DNA of 64,000 nt from Leptolyngbya sp. Lineage in GTDB: Bacteria; Cyanobacteriota; Cyanobacteriia; Leptolyngbyales; Leptolyngbyaceae. Position numbers and translations under genes: made by a program. The stretch spans positions 1-64,000 of the forward strand of contig QBMH01000001.1 in the NCBI GenBank assembly GCA_003249025.1, in the 5' to 3' direction. Below are positions 7,861-17,189 of this stretch, piece after piece. Positions within the stretch are counted from its first letter, which is position 1. Each line of letters starts with the position of its first letter. The notes beneath the pieces are model-generated. The model searched no databases. It saw only the letters and a program-made list of their open reading frames with translations, and was not told the DNA's origin.

Positions 7861-8922
7861 CTAGACTGCCGCTAATGCAGGCTGCTCAATCCAGCGTCCC
7901 ATTGCTTTGCCAACTACTGAAAGCTCTTGCATCAATTGGTCAAACCGCTCTGGAGTGAGCGATTGTGGACCATCAGACATTGCTTTTTTAGGATTGGGGT
8001 GAACTTCGATCATCAAGGAATCAGTGCCAGCAGCAATAGAAGCGGCTGCCATAGAAGGCACATATTCCCACTTGCCCGTGCCATGGCTGGGATCAATCAT
8101 GATGGGCAAATGAGTCAGCGATCGCAAAACTGGAATACAAGACAAATCTAAGGTGTTACGGGTGTACTTACTATCAAAAGTGCGAATCCCCCGCTCACAG
8201 AGAATCACATTAGGATTGCCTGCTGCCAAAATATATTCTGCTGCCATTAGCCAATCTTCAATTGTTGCTGCCATCCCACGCTTTAGCAGAATGGGTTTTT
8301 CTTGCGCGCCTACCTTTTTCAACAAAGAAAAGTTTTGCATATTACGGGCACCAATTTGGATGATGTCTGCCACCTCTGCCAAAGGCTCTAAGTCTGCTGC
8401 ATCCATCAGTTCCGTAATAATCCCTAGTCCAGTCTCTTCTCGTGCCTGCGCCAACAGCCCTAAAGCACTTTCTCCATGTCCTTGAAATGCGTAAGGAGAC
8501 GTGCGTGGCTTATAGGCTCCTCCTCGAAGAAACTGGGCACCCGCAGCTTTTACGCGCCTTGCCGTTTCCACAATCATTTCTTCATTTTCAACCGAACAAG
8601 GACCCGCCACCACCACAAGCGGATGCTGTTCTCCAAAGGTAACGGCTCCATTGGGGGTTAAAACGGTGATTGCGCTGGGGTCGCCTTGCCGATACTCTCG
8701 ACTGGCACGCTTGTAGGGTTTCTCGACTCGCAGTACCTCTTCAATCCAAGGGCTTGATTCTTGAATTTGCCGGGGATCCATATCGACTGTTTCACCCACT
8801 AGCCCAATCACAACCTTATGTTTACCAACAATTTTTTCAGGGTTTAGTCCCCAGCTTAAAAACTCTTCAGTCAGGCGGTTAACTTCAACATCTGGAGAAC
8901 CAGTTTTCATGATCACGATCAT
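7861..8922 (-). CDS. aroF: 3-deoxy-7-phosphoheptulonate synthase (DAHP synthase)
   Basis: 353 residues. It condenses phosphoenolpyruvate and erythrose 4-phosphate, the first step of the shikimate pathway. Residues 1-75 form a ferredoxin/ACT-like domain (MIVIMKTGSPDVEVNRLTEE) as in type I-beta enzymes, where it mediates aromatic feedback. The catalytic barrel follows, with VVVAGPCSVEN, FLRGGAYKPRTSPYAFQG, KPILLKRGM and IMIDPSHGTGKWEYVP, which supply metal and phosphate ligands. Length and motifs are full. The start is ATG 8922; ATG 8910 is possible. It is followed by a palindrome and the Eis-type gene; Pam68 and rpsO are upstream on the same strand. Confidence 0.95.
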   Translation of the reverse strand: MIVIMKTGSPDVEVNRLTEEFLSWGLNPEKIVGKHKVVIGLVGETVDMDPRQIQESSPWIEEVLRVEKPYKRASREYRQGDPSAITVLTPNGAVTFGEQHPLVVVAGPCSVENEEMIVETARRVKAAGAQFLRGGAYKPRTSPYAFQGHGESALGLLAQAREETGLGIITELMDAADLEPLAEVADIIQIGARNMQNFSLLKKVGAQEKPILLKRGMAATIEDWLMAAEYILAAGNPNVILCERGIRTFDSKYTRNTLDLSCIPVLRSLTHLPIMIDPSHGTGKWEYVPSMAAASIAAGTDSLMIEVHPNPKKAMSDGPQSLTPERFDQLMQELSVVGKAMGRWIEQPALAAV

Positions 8923-8991
8923 GGGTATCTATCCTTGGTGTGGTGTGGATGGTGTGCAAAATGACAAAACAAAGCACAACTTTTGAGAGGG

Positions 8992-9567
8992 TTACGGCGT
9001 TTTTTGCCGTGCTTCCCGCCAAGATGCGATCGTACGTCCAAAATTGGTTCTAAATTCACTCCAGCCAAACCAAGTTCCTACCCGATCTTCATCCCAAGAC
9101 GCAGAAAGGGCACCATAGCTAAGACCTAAAACGCCCAATCCAAAGAAGCCTAAACTAATCAAAAAAACCACTACTGGCGGCAGCCTAAAGTAGTGCTGGC
9201 TGACCACAATGTAACTAATTACAAATGTCAACATTCCAAGACCCGATGGAATGCCAGAAAAAAGCGCAATTCGCCGAACCATTCGTCTACTAACAATTTC
9301 AGGAATAGAAGACGAATTCCTAGGAGACGACGCTGTGTTCTGTCTACCCTGTTTTTTTGCTGACGTTTTTTCTAGAGAAAGTCTCGTAGAGGTCGTGCCA
9401 GCTTCGGATTTTGGGTCTTGCGAACCACTTTGACGAACCTTTTTACGGGTTTGAACTGGCTCAAATGGTAAACGTGGAGAACTTACAAGATCGCTGTCCT
9501 GAGGCAGTCCTGCAAGTTCTTCACCTTTATCTTTATTTTTCGATGTCTCCCGAGATTTTGATGACAT
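8992..9567 (-). CDS. PAM68-family photosystem II assembly protein
   Basis: 191 residues. The first 85 residues are polar and basic (SKSRETSKNKDKGEE...). About residues 93-120 and 130-155 form two membrane helices (IALFSGIPSGLGMLTFVISY, FRLPPVVVFLISLGFFGLGV). A C-terminal motif SASWDEDRVGTWFGWSEF follows, typical of the DUF3464/PAM68 family. These thylakoid proteins help early photosystem II assembly and chlorophyll insertion into CP47. It lies 16 bases downstream of rpsO, a pairing conserved in cyanobacteria, so translation is probably from a shared transcript. Confidence 0.88.
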   Translation of the reverse strand: MSSKSRETSKNKDKGEELAGLPQDSDLVSSPRLPFEPVQTRKKVRQSGSQDPKSEAGTTSTRLSLEKTSAKKQGRQNTASSPRNSSSIPEIVSRRMVRRIALFSGIPSGLGMLTFVISYIVVSQHYFRLPPVVVFLISLGFFGLGVLGLSYGALSASWDEDRVGTWFGWSEFRTNFGRTIASWREARQKTP

Positions 9568-9583
9568 ACTCGCTTTTCCCGGA

Positions 9584-9853
9584 TTAGCCGCGAATACCCA
9601 ATTTTGTGATTAATGCACGATAGCGAGCGTTATCTCCAGCTTGAATATAAGCCAGCAAACTCTTGCGCTGACCAATCATTTTTAACAATCCCCTGCGGGA
9701 AGAGTGATCTTTCTTGTTGGTTTTTAAGTGTCCACTCAAGCGGTTAATCCGTTCAGTTAGCATTGCCACCTGTACGTCCGCAGAACCCGTGTCAGTTTCG
9801 TGAACCTGATAGGAGGAAATAATTTCTTGTTTTTGCTGTTGCAGCAGAGCCAT
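9584..9853 (-). CDS. rpsO: 30S ribosomal protein S15 (uS15)
   Basis: 89 residues, the standard length. It binds the central domain of 16S rRNA and forms bridges to the large subunit. The sequence shows the S15 signature [39 protein letters not shown] and [10 protein letters not shown]. The start is ATG 9853. First gene of a probable rpsO-pam68 unit; the 9854-9982 region upstream should hold the promoter. Confidence 0.97.
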   Translation of the reverse strand: MALLQQQKQEIISSYQVHETDTGSADVQVAMLTERINRLSGHLKTNKKDHSSRRGLLKMIGQRKSLLAYIQAGDNARYRALITKLGIRG

Positions 9854-9982
9854 GGGTCGTCCGAATTCCTATTTACACAAAGTCAGCAGTTCTCAACTAT
9901 AGCATGGGCATAGAGGATAGCTAAAGAATGCAAAGTAAGGTCAAGCTAAACAGCGTATTAAAATTTTGTAAGGAAGCAAAAA

Positions 9983-11851
9983 TTAGGGAGTCATGGAAGA
10001 CGTAACCACGGGGCAGGCTGTGCCTAAATCGCCCGGTGGCGGAATTAAGCCAACGACGTGCGGCACGGCGCGCGGCTCATAGGCTACTAAAGACTTACCT
10101 TTGAAGGCTAAAGAGGTACTGGCACCCGAATCCAACATGACCGCATCTCGAAATCCTGCTTTGGCAAGCGCGATGCCTAAATCCACAGAGCCGATGGGTT
10201 CCGTAGAAACGCCAATTTGAGGCTGTCCTTGTTGGTTAATCCCCCAAAATGCACGATGTCTTAACTCGTTGACGCTATATAGCCGACCAAATCGTTCTAT
10301 GGGCTGAGGTTTTCCATTTTCAACTAGCCAGCCAGCAGCCACAAAAGCATCGGTTAGAGTGGGCATCTCTGCCTGCATCGCTTGTAATGTGTTGTGCTTT
10401 TTGAAGTTAAAAGGAATAAATTGAACTGATTCTGTTCCGATTAAAACGAGGGGGCGATTTTCTAAAAATGGAATTTCGCCGCGCTTCCCGGGAATAAATT
10501 GACCATGGCTTTGGCTATAAATTGGACCTAGCATCTCGTTTGATTCGAGCATTTCTAATGAGAAGAAGGTGCCATCTACGGCGGCTACGACGGGAGTATT
10601 TGCAATGATTTGAGGGATTTGCCCACGGGTGTTGTAGTGAATGGTGACTGGCTTGCCGCCTGAAATAAAAATAAATGGCGTTTGATTGATGGTTCGATCA
10701 AATCGCTGTATGGGGGAGGTGAAGTTGAATCCCCTGCTAATCAATGGCATTGGGGAACCACCCCAGGCAATATCAACCATTTCTTGAATACGAGATTGCC
10801 CAATTCGCCCGATCGCCAATAAGCTCTGTGATTGACCTGCCAGTTGCTCGTCAGCATCGTTCATTGTGAGGGCTGCTGCATATCCTGCTGATTGCACAGC
10901 CTCCATAGCGGCTTTGTCAAATTTGCCTTCTGGATAGGTGAAGTAGCGGATGGGTCTGCCTAGCTCTGTTTCTAGAATACGCTTAGACTCTTGAGTTTCG
11001 ATTAGCAGTTGAGCCGGAGTTAGCCCGTCCATTACCTTGTGGTTGACGCTGTGAGAGGCGATCGTGACGAGCGGATCGTTCGCCATTTCTCGCAGTTGCT
11101 CCCAGTTAAGGCTAGAGCGTCCCATTTGTTTGCCAACTTTGACGGTGTAAATCGAGAAAAGGGCAGGGTAATTATATTTTTTTAGGAGGGGATATACATA
11201 GTCGTAATGCCCTTTATAGCCATCATCGAAAGTGAGCAAAATCGGTTTGGCTGGTAATGGGCTTCCTGTGCGGAGATGCACTACCAGTTGATCCATGCTG
11301 ATAGGGGTTAGCCCTTTTTGTTTGATTAACTGTAAGTGCTGCTCAAATTCTTGCGGTGTGACATCAAAGAATACGAGCTTCTCCGGCAAGATGTCGTGAT
11401 ACATCATGACGGGTACTTTGGCTTCTCGTGCGAGAGAATTAATCTCAGGAAAAGGGCTAGGGTTGAGGTATGCCATGACCTGAGGCGCAATCTGACCCAC
11501 GATCGCGTCCATACCAAAAGCAGGCTGCTCAGTCCAGTTGGCTGTTTGAGAAATGTTGCTAACGAGTTGGGTCAGTCCACTGGTCGCTTGAGTCGCTTGG
11601 TTTGGCTGGCAGTCGGGCTTTGTGGCAGGTGTCAGCGGTTCCACAACAATAGCGGGTTGTTCAAGGGCTGGCTGCTCAAGGGTGCTATTAGCATCTAATG
11701 ATTGAGCAATAGTTAGCGTTGCTGAGGCAGGGTGCGATCGCCCGATTGCACAAAACAGAAGTGGAGTAATCACGGCGATCGCCAGTCGCGATCTCTGGTT
11801 AAAAGGACTCATTCGATTGAATTTGATCAAAAACTTGCCCACGCTGCCCAT
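9983..11851 (-). CDS. Polysaccharide deacetylase fused to a phosphodiester glycosidase (NAGPA-like) domain
   Basis: 622 residues. A signal peptide spans about residues 20-45 (LAIAVITPLLFCAIGRSHPASA), so the protein is exported. Residues about 145-345 are a carbohydrate esterase 4 domain: VPVMMYHDIL, LLTFDDGYKGHYDY (metal-binding Asp pair), IASHSVNH (two His ligands) and YFTYPEGKFD. Residues about 390-615 resemble the NAGPA/DUF2233 phosphodiester glycosidase domain (AAVDGTFFSLEML, FRDAVMLDSGASTSLAF, VPHVVGLIPP). The likely role is remodelling of peptidoglycan or exopolysaccharide. GTG-like Shine-Dalgarno sequence GGTG lies before ATG 11851; ATG 11812 is an alternative start. Confidence 0.85.
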   Translation of the reverse strand: MGSVGKFLIKFNRMSPFNQRSRLAIAVITPLLFCAIGRSHPASATLTIAQSLDANSTLEQPALEQPAIVVEPLTPATKPDCQPNQATQATSGLTQLVSNISQTANWTEQPAFGMDAIVGQIAPQVMAYLNPSPFPEINSLAREAKVPVMMYHDILPEKLVFFDVTPQEFEQHLQLIKQKGLTPISMDQLVVHLRTGSPLPAKPILLTFDDGYKGHYDYVYPLLKKYNYPALFSIYTVKVGKQMGRSSLNWEQLREMANDPLVTIASHSVNHKVMDGLTPAQLLIETQESKRILETELGRPIRYFTYPEGKFDKAAMEAVQSAGYAAALTMNDADEQLAGQSQSLLAIGRIGQSRIQEMVDIAWGGSPMPLISRGFNFTSPIQRFDRTINQTPFIFISGGKPVTIHYNTRGQIPQIIANTPVVAAVDGTFFSLEMLESNEMLGPIYSQSHGQFIPGKRGEIPFLENRPLVLIGTESVQFIPFNFKKHNTLQAMQAEMPTLTDAFVAAGWLVENGKPQPIERFGRLYSVNELRHRAFWGINQQGQPQIGVSTEPIGSVDLGIALAKAGFRDAVMLDSGASTSLAFKGKSLVAYEPRAVPHVVGLIPPPGDLGTACPVVTSSMTP

Positions 11852-12416
11852 AGTTCACCAAGCTTCATAAGTTCCCTAGACATATCTACTCTATAACGGT
11901 AGCTTTGTCAGTTTTTTTGACGTTTTCTCGCGAATATGTCCCGCCTTCCACATTTAATCTCTATCAGCAAACCCTGTATCTAATCTAACCAGTCATTTAG
12001 TCTAACCAGCCCAGAAAATCACTGAAACAGATTCTACAGAAGTCATTTGAAACTTTTTTACCCATTAGCAAGAAAAAATGACAGTTCAGCTAACGCTTGG
12101 TAGTCATAGATTTGCCAAGCATTAGCATTCATAAAGGACAATAGATTTTGTATAAAAGCTTGCAGAATAACCTGGTCGGAAAAGATGCAATTCATTAAGG
12201 GTTATTTTTGTTACTTCTTAGCATCCTCAAAAAGTGGAATAACACTCAGGGAATCCATGCGTTCAGGATCTGAATGTTCGCTTCGAGCTTTTTGAAGTAT
12301 TACGATCGCTCAGGTTCCGCTGATTTCTCTGTTTGCTCATATTCCTACCAGTAATTTAGGATGCTATTCATCAAAGTGCCACTCGTTAACTCAAACTCAG
12401 TGAGGAATTCCTACTA
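11852..12416. other. Divergent intergenic region upstream of amt, 565 bp
   Basis: No gene found. It separates the divergent deacetylase and ammonium transporter genes and should hold both promoters. It contains several in-frame stops in all frames and an NtcA-like site at 12201. No other structure is convincing. Confidence 0.55.
12201..12214 (+). promoter_or_regulatory. Possible NtcA site upstream of the first amt gene
   Basis: GTTATTTTTGTTAC fits GTN10AC and matches GTAN8TAC at five of six conserved bases. A possible -10 (GAATAA/AATAAC, 12237-12243) lies about 22 bases downstream, the spacing of NtcA-activated promoters. The match is weak; it is proposed because amt genes are classic NtcA targets. 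Confidence 0.35.
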
Positions 12417-14015
12417 ATGACCATGAGACTTCCGTTTAAGCCGCCTTCAGCCCGAAGGAAGCAGCGTTTAGCACCAGCCCAAACGAACCAGCGGCGATCG
12501 CTAGATTGGTACTCCAGAAAGCTATCCCCCAGCGCTCAAGCCTGTATTCCCCTTGCCCTGATCATTGTATTAATTTGGGGTTACGAAGCATTTGCCCAAG
12601 GCGCACCTACGCTCGCAGATGTAGTAAAGACCACTGAAACCCTCAAAGTGGGTCTCGATACCATGTGGGTATTGGTGGCTGGCATGTTGGTGTTCTTCAT
12701 GAACGCTGGTTTTTGTATGTTGGAAACTGGCTTCTGTCGTCAGAAGAATGCTGTGAATGTGCTATCCAAAAATCTGATTGTGTTCGCGCTCTCTACGGTC
12801 GCATTTTGGGCGATCGGGTTTGGATTGATGTTTAGCACTACTGGTGGCGGTTTCATTGGTAGTGGCGGCGGCTTGTTCTTAACAGGTGCAGACAATAGCC
12901 CCGCCACAGGAGACGCTTATCAAGGAATCTTTAGTGCGCTCAGTTGGACAGGGGTGCCCCTGCTGGCAAAGTTTTTCTTTCAGCTTGTCTTTGCTGGAAC
13001 AGCAGCAACAATTGTGTCTGGAGCCGTGGCAGAACGGATCAAGTTTGTTAGCTTTTTAATTTTCAGCGTCTTACTGGTTGGCATCGCCTATCCTATCACC
13101 GGACACTGGATTTGGGGTGGAGGCTGGTTAGCCACGTTGGGCTTCTGGGATTTTGCAGGTTCCACCGTGGTTCACTCAGTGGGAGGGTGGGCTGCCTTGA
13201 TGGCTGCCGCAATTCTTGGTCCTCGGCTCGGTAAATATGGTGCCGATGGTCATTCAAACGCCCTACCTGCCCACAACATGAGCATTGCAACTCTAGGTGC
13301 TCTAATTCTGTGGTTAGGCTGGTTCGGGTTTAACCCTGGCTCAACCATGGCAGTAGGCGATGGTTCACTAATTTCTCACATTGCCATTACGACCAACACA
13401 GGAGGTGCGTTTGGTGGCATTGCTGCAACTGTCACAGCATGGCTCTATCTAGGCAAACCGGATCTGTCCATGATCATCAACGGCATTCTGGCAGGCTTAG
13501 TATCCGTCACCGCATCGTGCGCCTTTGTGACGATTCCAGCCGCCGCTGTGATTGGTACGGTGGGTGGGATTTTAGTAGTGTTTGCAGTAGGCTATTTCGA
13601 CAAGCTTAAGATTGATGACCCAGTTGGGGCAACTTCAGTTCACCTAGTGTGTGGAATCTGGGGAACTTTAGCTATAGGTCTATTTGCCGTGGGACCGAGC
13701 GACGTAGCGGGTGCTTTGTATTCAGCAGGTCCGAAGGCTGGCTTACTTTTGGGTGGCGGAATTGAGCAGCTTTGGTATCAATTCGTGGGTGTTATGACAG
13801 TGGGGGGCTTTACGGTTCTGGTTTCTACTATCTTCTGGGTAGTATTGAAGTCAACCCTAGGTATCCGAGTGACTGAGGAGGAAGAGCTTATTGGGCTAGA
13901 TATTGGCGAACATGGCATGGAAGCCTATGCAGGGTTTGTTAAAGACAGCACAGGTTTACCAACCGATCTATCCGGTAGTATTGATAGCTCTGGACTGGCA
14001 AGCAGAAATTATTGA
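12417..14015 (+). CDS. amt: Ammonium transporter (Amt), first copy
   Basis: 532 residues. After a basic N-terminal stretch and a first hydrophobic segment (ACIPLALIIVLIWGYEAFAQ) come the Amt/Rh transmembrane helices. Signatures include WVLVAGMLVFFMNAGFCMLE, VSGAVAERIKF, the DFAGSTVVH motif with the first channel His, GWFGFNPGS, and GATSVHLVCGIWGTL with the second His. It mediates uptake of ammonium across the plasma membrane. The C-terminal tail carries EEELIGLDIGEHGMEAYAGF, the segment that contacts PII-type regulators in Amt proteins. The start is ATG 12417. A second amt follows 470 bases downstream on the same strand. Confidence 0.93.
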   Translation: MTMRLPFKPPSARRKQRLAPAQTNQRRSLDWYSRKLSPSAQACIPLALIIVLIWGYEAFAQGAPTLADVVKTTETLKVGLDTMWVLVAGMLVFFMNAGFCMLETGFCRQKNAVNVLSKNLIVFALSTVAFWAIGFGLMFSTTGGGFIGSGGGLFLTGADNSPATGDAYQGIFSALSWTGVPLLAKFFFQLVFAGTAATIVSGAVAERIKFVSFLIFSVLLVGIAYPITGHWIWGGGWLATLGFWDFAGSTVVHSVGGWAALMAAAILGPRLGKYGADGHSNALPAHNMSIATLGALILWLGWFGFNPGSTMAVGDGSLISHIAITTNTGGAFGGIAATVTAWLYLGKPDLSMIINGILAGLVSVTASCAFVTIPAAAVIGTVGGILVVFAVGYFDKLKIDDPVGATSVHLVCGIWGTLAIGLFAVGPSDVAGALYSAGPKAGLLLGGGIEQLWYQFVGVMTVGGFTVLVSTIFWVVLKSTLGIRVTEEEELIGLDIGEHGMEAYAGFVKDSTGLPTDLSGSIDSSGLASRNY

Positions 14016-14227
14016 GCCAAGCGATATAGAGCGGTCATGGGCTTGAAAAAGTAGATACCTAGACCGAAATCTTAATGAAGACTACCTGAGATAGTGGAAT
14101 CTTGATTTATTAAAAATTTTAAGGTTCCACTTTTCTATTGAATGGCAAAAATACAGGAAACATTTCTGAGTACCGAATACTAAATGGCTCGATGGGTCTT
14201 TGCAGCAATAACGCCTTACGCGCTTTT

Positions 14228-14241
14228 GTTACTTATTATAC
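14228..14241 (+). promoter_or_regulatory. Possible NtcA site upstream of the second amt gene
   Basis: GTTACTTATTATAC matches GTAN8TAC at five of six conserved bases, the same GTT variant as at 12201. No good -10 is seen at the expected spacing, so support is the match and the target type only. Confidence 0.33.
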
Positions 14242-14313
14242 AACTTGCATCAACCGATGGAATCACAATCTACTCCATCGGATTCGATCTATAGAAAGCA
14301 TTGCTTGTTTCAT

Positions 14314-14338
14314 GGGTTGTACAACCAAAATACAACCC
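14314..14338. promoter_or_regulatory. Inverted repeat in the amt leader
   Basis: GGGTTGTA and TACAACCC are perfect 8-base arms around a 9-base spacer, about 150 bases before the chosen start of the second amt. It could be a dimer operator or a small RNA hairpin. No regulator is implied by sequence. Confidence 0.35.
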
Positions 14339-14485
14339 TGTCTTAGCATGTTCACTTTGGATGAGTCCTATGGCTGGCAGTCAAGCAATAGTGATAAATC
14401 TCAAGCGATTGAGTGTTTTCTTACTCTTTTGATGTGCTGCCTTTTACATTGCTTCTGTGTTAGTTGCGAGGATTTTCGGTTAAAA

Positions 14486-16066
14486 ATGGCTAAACTCAAG
14501 CACCAGAGAAAGATTAGAGGCGATCGCCGCTCGTCTTCTAGATTTTCCAATTTGGTTTCTTCATTCAAGCAGTTCTATCTGCACTTCGCCGACAGGGGCA
14601 GTAGAAGGGCAGGTCAAAAATCATGGTTGAAATGGGCGATCGCATTTTGTGTCCCCTTAGCATTTTTAGCGGTTTTAGGTGTCTTAGGTGGACCGCTGGC
14701 TGATATGGCGATCGCTCAAGCTCCTGCTGCGGCTGACAAGAATCCTTATGCGGGGATTGACACGGGCGATACCGCTTGGATGTTAACTTGCACCGCGCTC
14801 GTGCTGTTCATGACCCCCGGACTGGCATTCTTCTATGGTGGATTGGTGCGATCGCGCAACGTCCTGAACACCATGATGATGAGCTTTGTTTCCATGGGGA
14901 TTGTAGCGGTCATTTGGATTTTCTGGGGATACAGCCTCAGCTTTGCCCATGTCGCGCTCGATAAAGACAACTGGGAAACCGGAATCGGTCAATTTATCGG
15001 GAGTTTGCAGTGGTTTGGCTTGAATGGGGTTGGGCTGACTCCAGAGCCGATTTATGGAGCAACCATTCCTCATCAACTGTTCATGGCATATCAGATGATG
15101 TTTGCCATTATCACAGTGGCACTTGTATCTGGCGCGATCGCCGAGCGGATGAGCTTCAAAGCCTACGTGTGGTTCTTAATTCTTTGGTCTACATTCATCT
15201 ACTGCCCTCTTGCCCACATGGTCTGGGGACGGGGATACTTGGGTCATCTAGGCGCTCTCGACTTTGCGGGTGGAACGGTGGTTCATATTAGCTCTGGAAT
15301 TTCAGCCCTCGTCGCGGCTCAGATGATTGGTAAACGCAAGGATTATACGATCAAGCCGATCATTCCCCACAACGTACCCTATGTGCTTTTGGGTGTGGGA
15401 ATCCTCTGGTTTGGCTGGTTTGGCTTTAATGGAGGCAGCGCGATCGGGATTGGTAAAGACATTGGGGTTGGTCCTTCTGCAACGGTCGCATTTGTGGCAA
15501 CCACTGTCGCAGCATCAGCCGCTGGGTTAGCTTGGGCACTGGCAGAATGGTTTGGCAGAGGCAAGCCGACTGCTGTAGGCATTGGCACTGGCTTTGTCGC
15601 GGGGTTAGTGGGCATTACGCCAGCAGCAGGTTTCGTAACTCCAGTTTCAGCCATTCTCATTGGTGCTATCACCTCCATTTGCTGCTTTTTTGCAGTCAAC
15701 TTTAAGGCAAAAATCCAGTTTGATGATGCCCTCGACACCTATCCCGTGCATGGCGTGGGTGGAACCGTTGGAGCGATTTTGACAGGGGTTTTTGCAACCA
15801 AATCAGTTAATGGGCTGGGAGCAGATGGGTTACTGTTTGGCAACTTTAACCAGTTGTTGATTCAGATTTGGGCAGTCTTAATCGCCTATGTGATTGCGGG
15901 GGTTGGCACCTTTATCATTCTTAAGGTGATTGAACAATTCATGCCCCTGCGGGTTAAGGATAACGTGGAAGACGAAGGTTTGGATGTACATGAGCATGGT
16001 GAAGAAGCCTATGGTGAAAGCATTGCAACTGAACTTGCCTTCTCCAGCAGGACTACTGAAATTTAA
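14486..16066 (+). CDS. amt: Ammonium transporter (Amt), second copy
   Basis: 526 residues from ATG 14486 (MAKLKHQRKIRGDRR). Motifs: GDTAWMLTCTALVLFMTPGL, FFYGGLVRSRNVLNTMMMS, VSGAIAERMSF, DFAGGTVVH with the first pore His, GWFGFNGGSA, YPVHGVGGTVGAI with the second pore His, and the C-terminal tail EDEGLDVHEHGEEAY. It is a full Amt of the AmtB-like type, distinct in sequence from the preceding copy, so the pair looks like two paralogues and not a recent duplication. The N-terminus carries a basic segment and a hydrophobic, signal-like stretch ending AMAIAQA-like (ADMAIAQAPAA). Confidence 0.93.
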   Translation: MAKLKHQRKIRGDRRSSSRFSNLVSSFKQFYLHFADRGSRRAGQKSWLKWAIAFCVPLAFLAVLGVLGGPLADMAIAQAPAAADKNPYAGIDTGDTAWMLTCTALVLFMTPGLAFFYGGLVRSRNVLNTMMMSFVSMGIVAVIWIFWGYSLSFAHVALDKDNWETGIGQFIGSLQWFGLNGVGLTPEPIYGATIPHQLFMAYQMMFAIITVALVSGAIAERMSFKAYVWFLILWSTFIYCPLAHMVWGRGYLGHLGALDFAGGTVVHISSGISALVAAQMIGKRKDYTIKPIIPHNVPYVLLGVGILWFGWFGFNGGSAIGIGKDIGVGPSATVAFVATTVAASAAGLAWALAEWFGRGKPTAVGIGTGFVAGLVGITPAAGFVTPVSAILIGAITSICCFFAVNFKAKIQFDDALDTYPVHGVGGTVGAILTGVFATKSVNGLGADGLLFGNFNQLLIQIWAVLIAYVIAGVGTFIILKVIEQFMPLRVKDNVEDEGLDVHEHGEEAYGESIATELAFSSRTTEI

Positions 16067-16095
16067 TTCTTGGCTCTAATACTGAACCTATCAAT

Positions 16096-16161
16096 AAAGG
16101 CTATCTTGGTGGCTGCAACCAGTTTTTGAACTGATTTGTAACCGTTGCCAGGATAGCCTTT
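16096..16161 (+). terminator. Long hairpin after the second amt gene
   Basis: AAAGGCTATCTTGG (16096-16109) pairs with CCAGGATAGCCTTT (16148-16161) with one wobble mismatch, enclosing 38 bases. It starts 29 bases after the amt stop and ends before the next gene. No U-run follows, so termination is inferred from position and stem strength. Confidence 0.5.
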
Positions 16162-16193
16162 ACAATCTAATCCAACGTGTTTGATCTAAGTAA

Positions 16194-17120
16194 GTGTTTA
16201 GACGTTTTAGTGTGCCAACCTGGGCTGTTTCTTTAGGGTTAGTGAGTGGGCTGTTACTCCCAATTGCGCTGCTTAGCGTGCATCGAAATAGCTTGCGGAG
16301 TTCTTCACAGGTGCGTGCGTCTACGGTTGACCAACCCTTACCCTATCCATCACCTTACCCATCACCCGCCAGTTCTATCGCTCCAAACACCGAGGTTGGA
16401 GTGCGTCGGCAGTTGAATTATGACGAATGGGTGCAACTGCTGAAACGGGAAGCAGCGGCGATCGCGGCTCGATCCCCTAGTAAATTAAAAGTCTTAGCGG
16501 GGGATTCCTTAAGTTTATGGTTTCCCAGCAATCTGCTGCCTCCAGGAGCCACTTGGCTCAATCAAGGTATTTCGGGCGAAACGTCCTATGGACTGCTGAA
16601 ACGAGTTAAATTGCTGGATCACACTAAACCTCAAACTATTTTTGTCATGGTTGGCATTAATGATTTGATTAGAGGGGTGAGAGGCGAAACGTTGGTTGCC
16701 AATCAGCGAGAGATTGTGCGTCATCTTAAAGCCGCCCACCCGCAAGCCGCGATTGTAATTCAATCCATTTTGCCCCACGGCGGCGATCGCGCCAGTCGGC
16801 GATATCTTGCCTCCGTCAAAGGAGATCCGGCTGCCAAAGAGCGCCAGCATCCCTTGTGGGTTGATCGCTTACCCACTATTTCCAGTCGCTGGATTCGCAC
16901 GATTAATGAAAAACTAGAGCGGGTTGCCCAGGATGAAGGCGTAGAGTATCTAGATTTACATAGTGCGTTTGCGGATGCAGACGGTTATATCAAAGAAAAA
17001 TTAACTACCGATGGATTACATCTAAGCATTGCTGGGTACGTCCTTTGGCGATCGAAGCTCCAGCAAGTGGGCGAGTCTGCTGCAAAGCCTCCCATTTCGC
17101 ATTCAGTGACTTCTCCCTAA
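16194..17120 (+). CDS. SGNH/GDSL-family hydrolase, exported
   Basis: 308 residues from GTG 16194. An N-terminal hydrophobic helix (VSLGLVSGLLLPIALLS) acts as signal or anchor, then a Pro/Ser-rich linker (PYPSPYPSPASS). The hydrolase domain has block I LAGDSLSLWF (nucleophile Ser), GISGETSYGLL (block II Gly), VMVGINDLI (block III Asn) and DGLHLSIAGY (block V Asp-x-x-His). The substrate is probably an acetyl or acyl ester on cell-surface glycan or lipid, which cannot be read from sequence. No neighbouring partner. Confidence 0.86.
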   Translation: MFRRFSVPTWAVSLGLVSGLLLPIALLSVHRNSLRSSSQVRASTVDQPLPYPSPYPSPASSIAPNTEVGVRRQLNYDEWVQLLKREAAAIAARSPSKLKVLAGDSLSLWFPSNLLPPGATWLNQGISGETSYGLLKRVKLLDHTKPQTIFVMVGINDLIRGVRGETLVANQREIVRHLKAAHPQAAIVIQSILPHGGDRASRRYLASVKGDPAAKERQHPLWVDRLPTISSRWIRTINEKLERVAQDEGVEYLDLHSAFADADGYIKEKLTTDGLHLSIAGYVLWRSKLQQVGESAAKPPISHSVTSP

Positions 17121-17189
17121 AGAAGTGGCACTTTTCTAGAAGAGAGTGTCAAGATTGGGTTAGGAGATGAGCAAACGCCGAATTCCTAT

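Larger units (their letters stand above)
14016..14485. other. Intergenic leader between the two amt genes, 470 bp
   Basis: The frame of the second amt is open back to 14138, but the extra 116 residues (rich in Cys, His and Ser, no Amt similarity) look like untranslated leader. Two regulatory candidates lie here: an NtcA-like site at 14228 and an 8-base inverted repeat at 14314-14338. No terminator hairpin for the first amt is obvious. Confidence 0.55.

Noticed and set aside
14317..14333. GTACAACCAAAATAC as an NtcA box
   Set aside because: Spacing between GTA and TAC is nine bases, not eight.
14138..14485. 116-residue N-terminal extension of the second amt
   Set aside because: The segment has no Amt similarity, odd composition, and regulatory-looking sites; ATG 14486 gives a normal Amt start.
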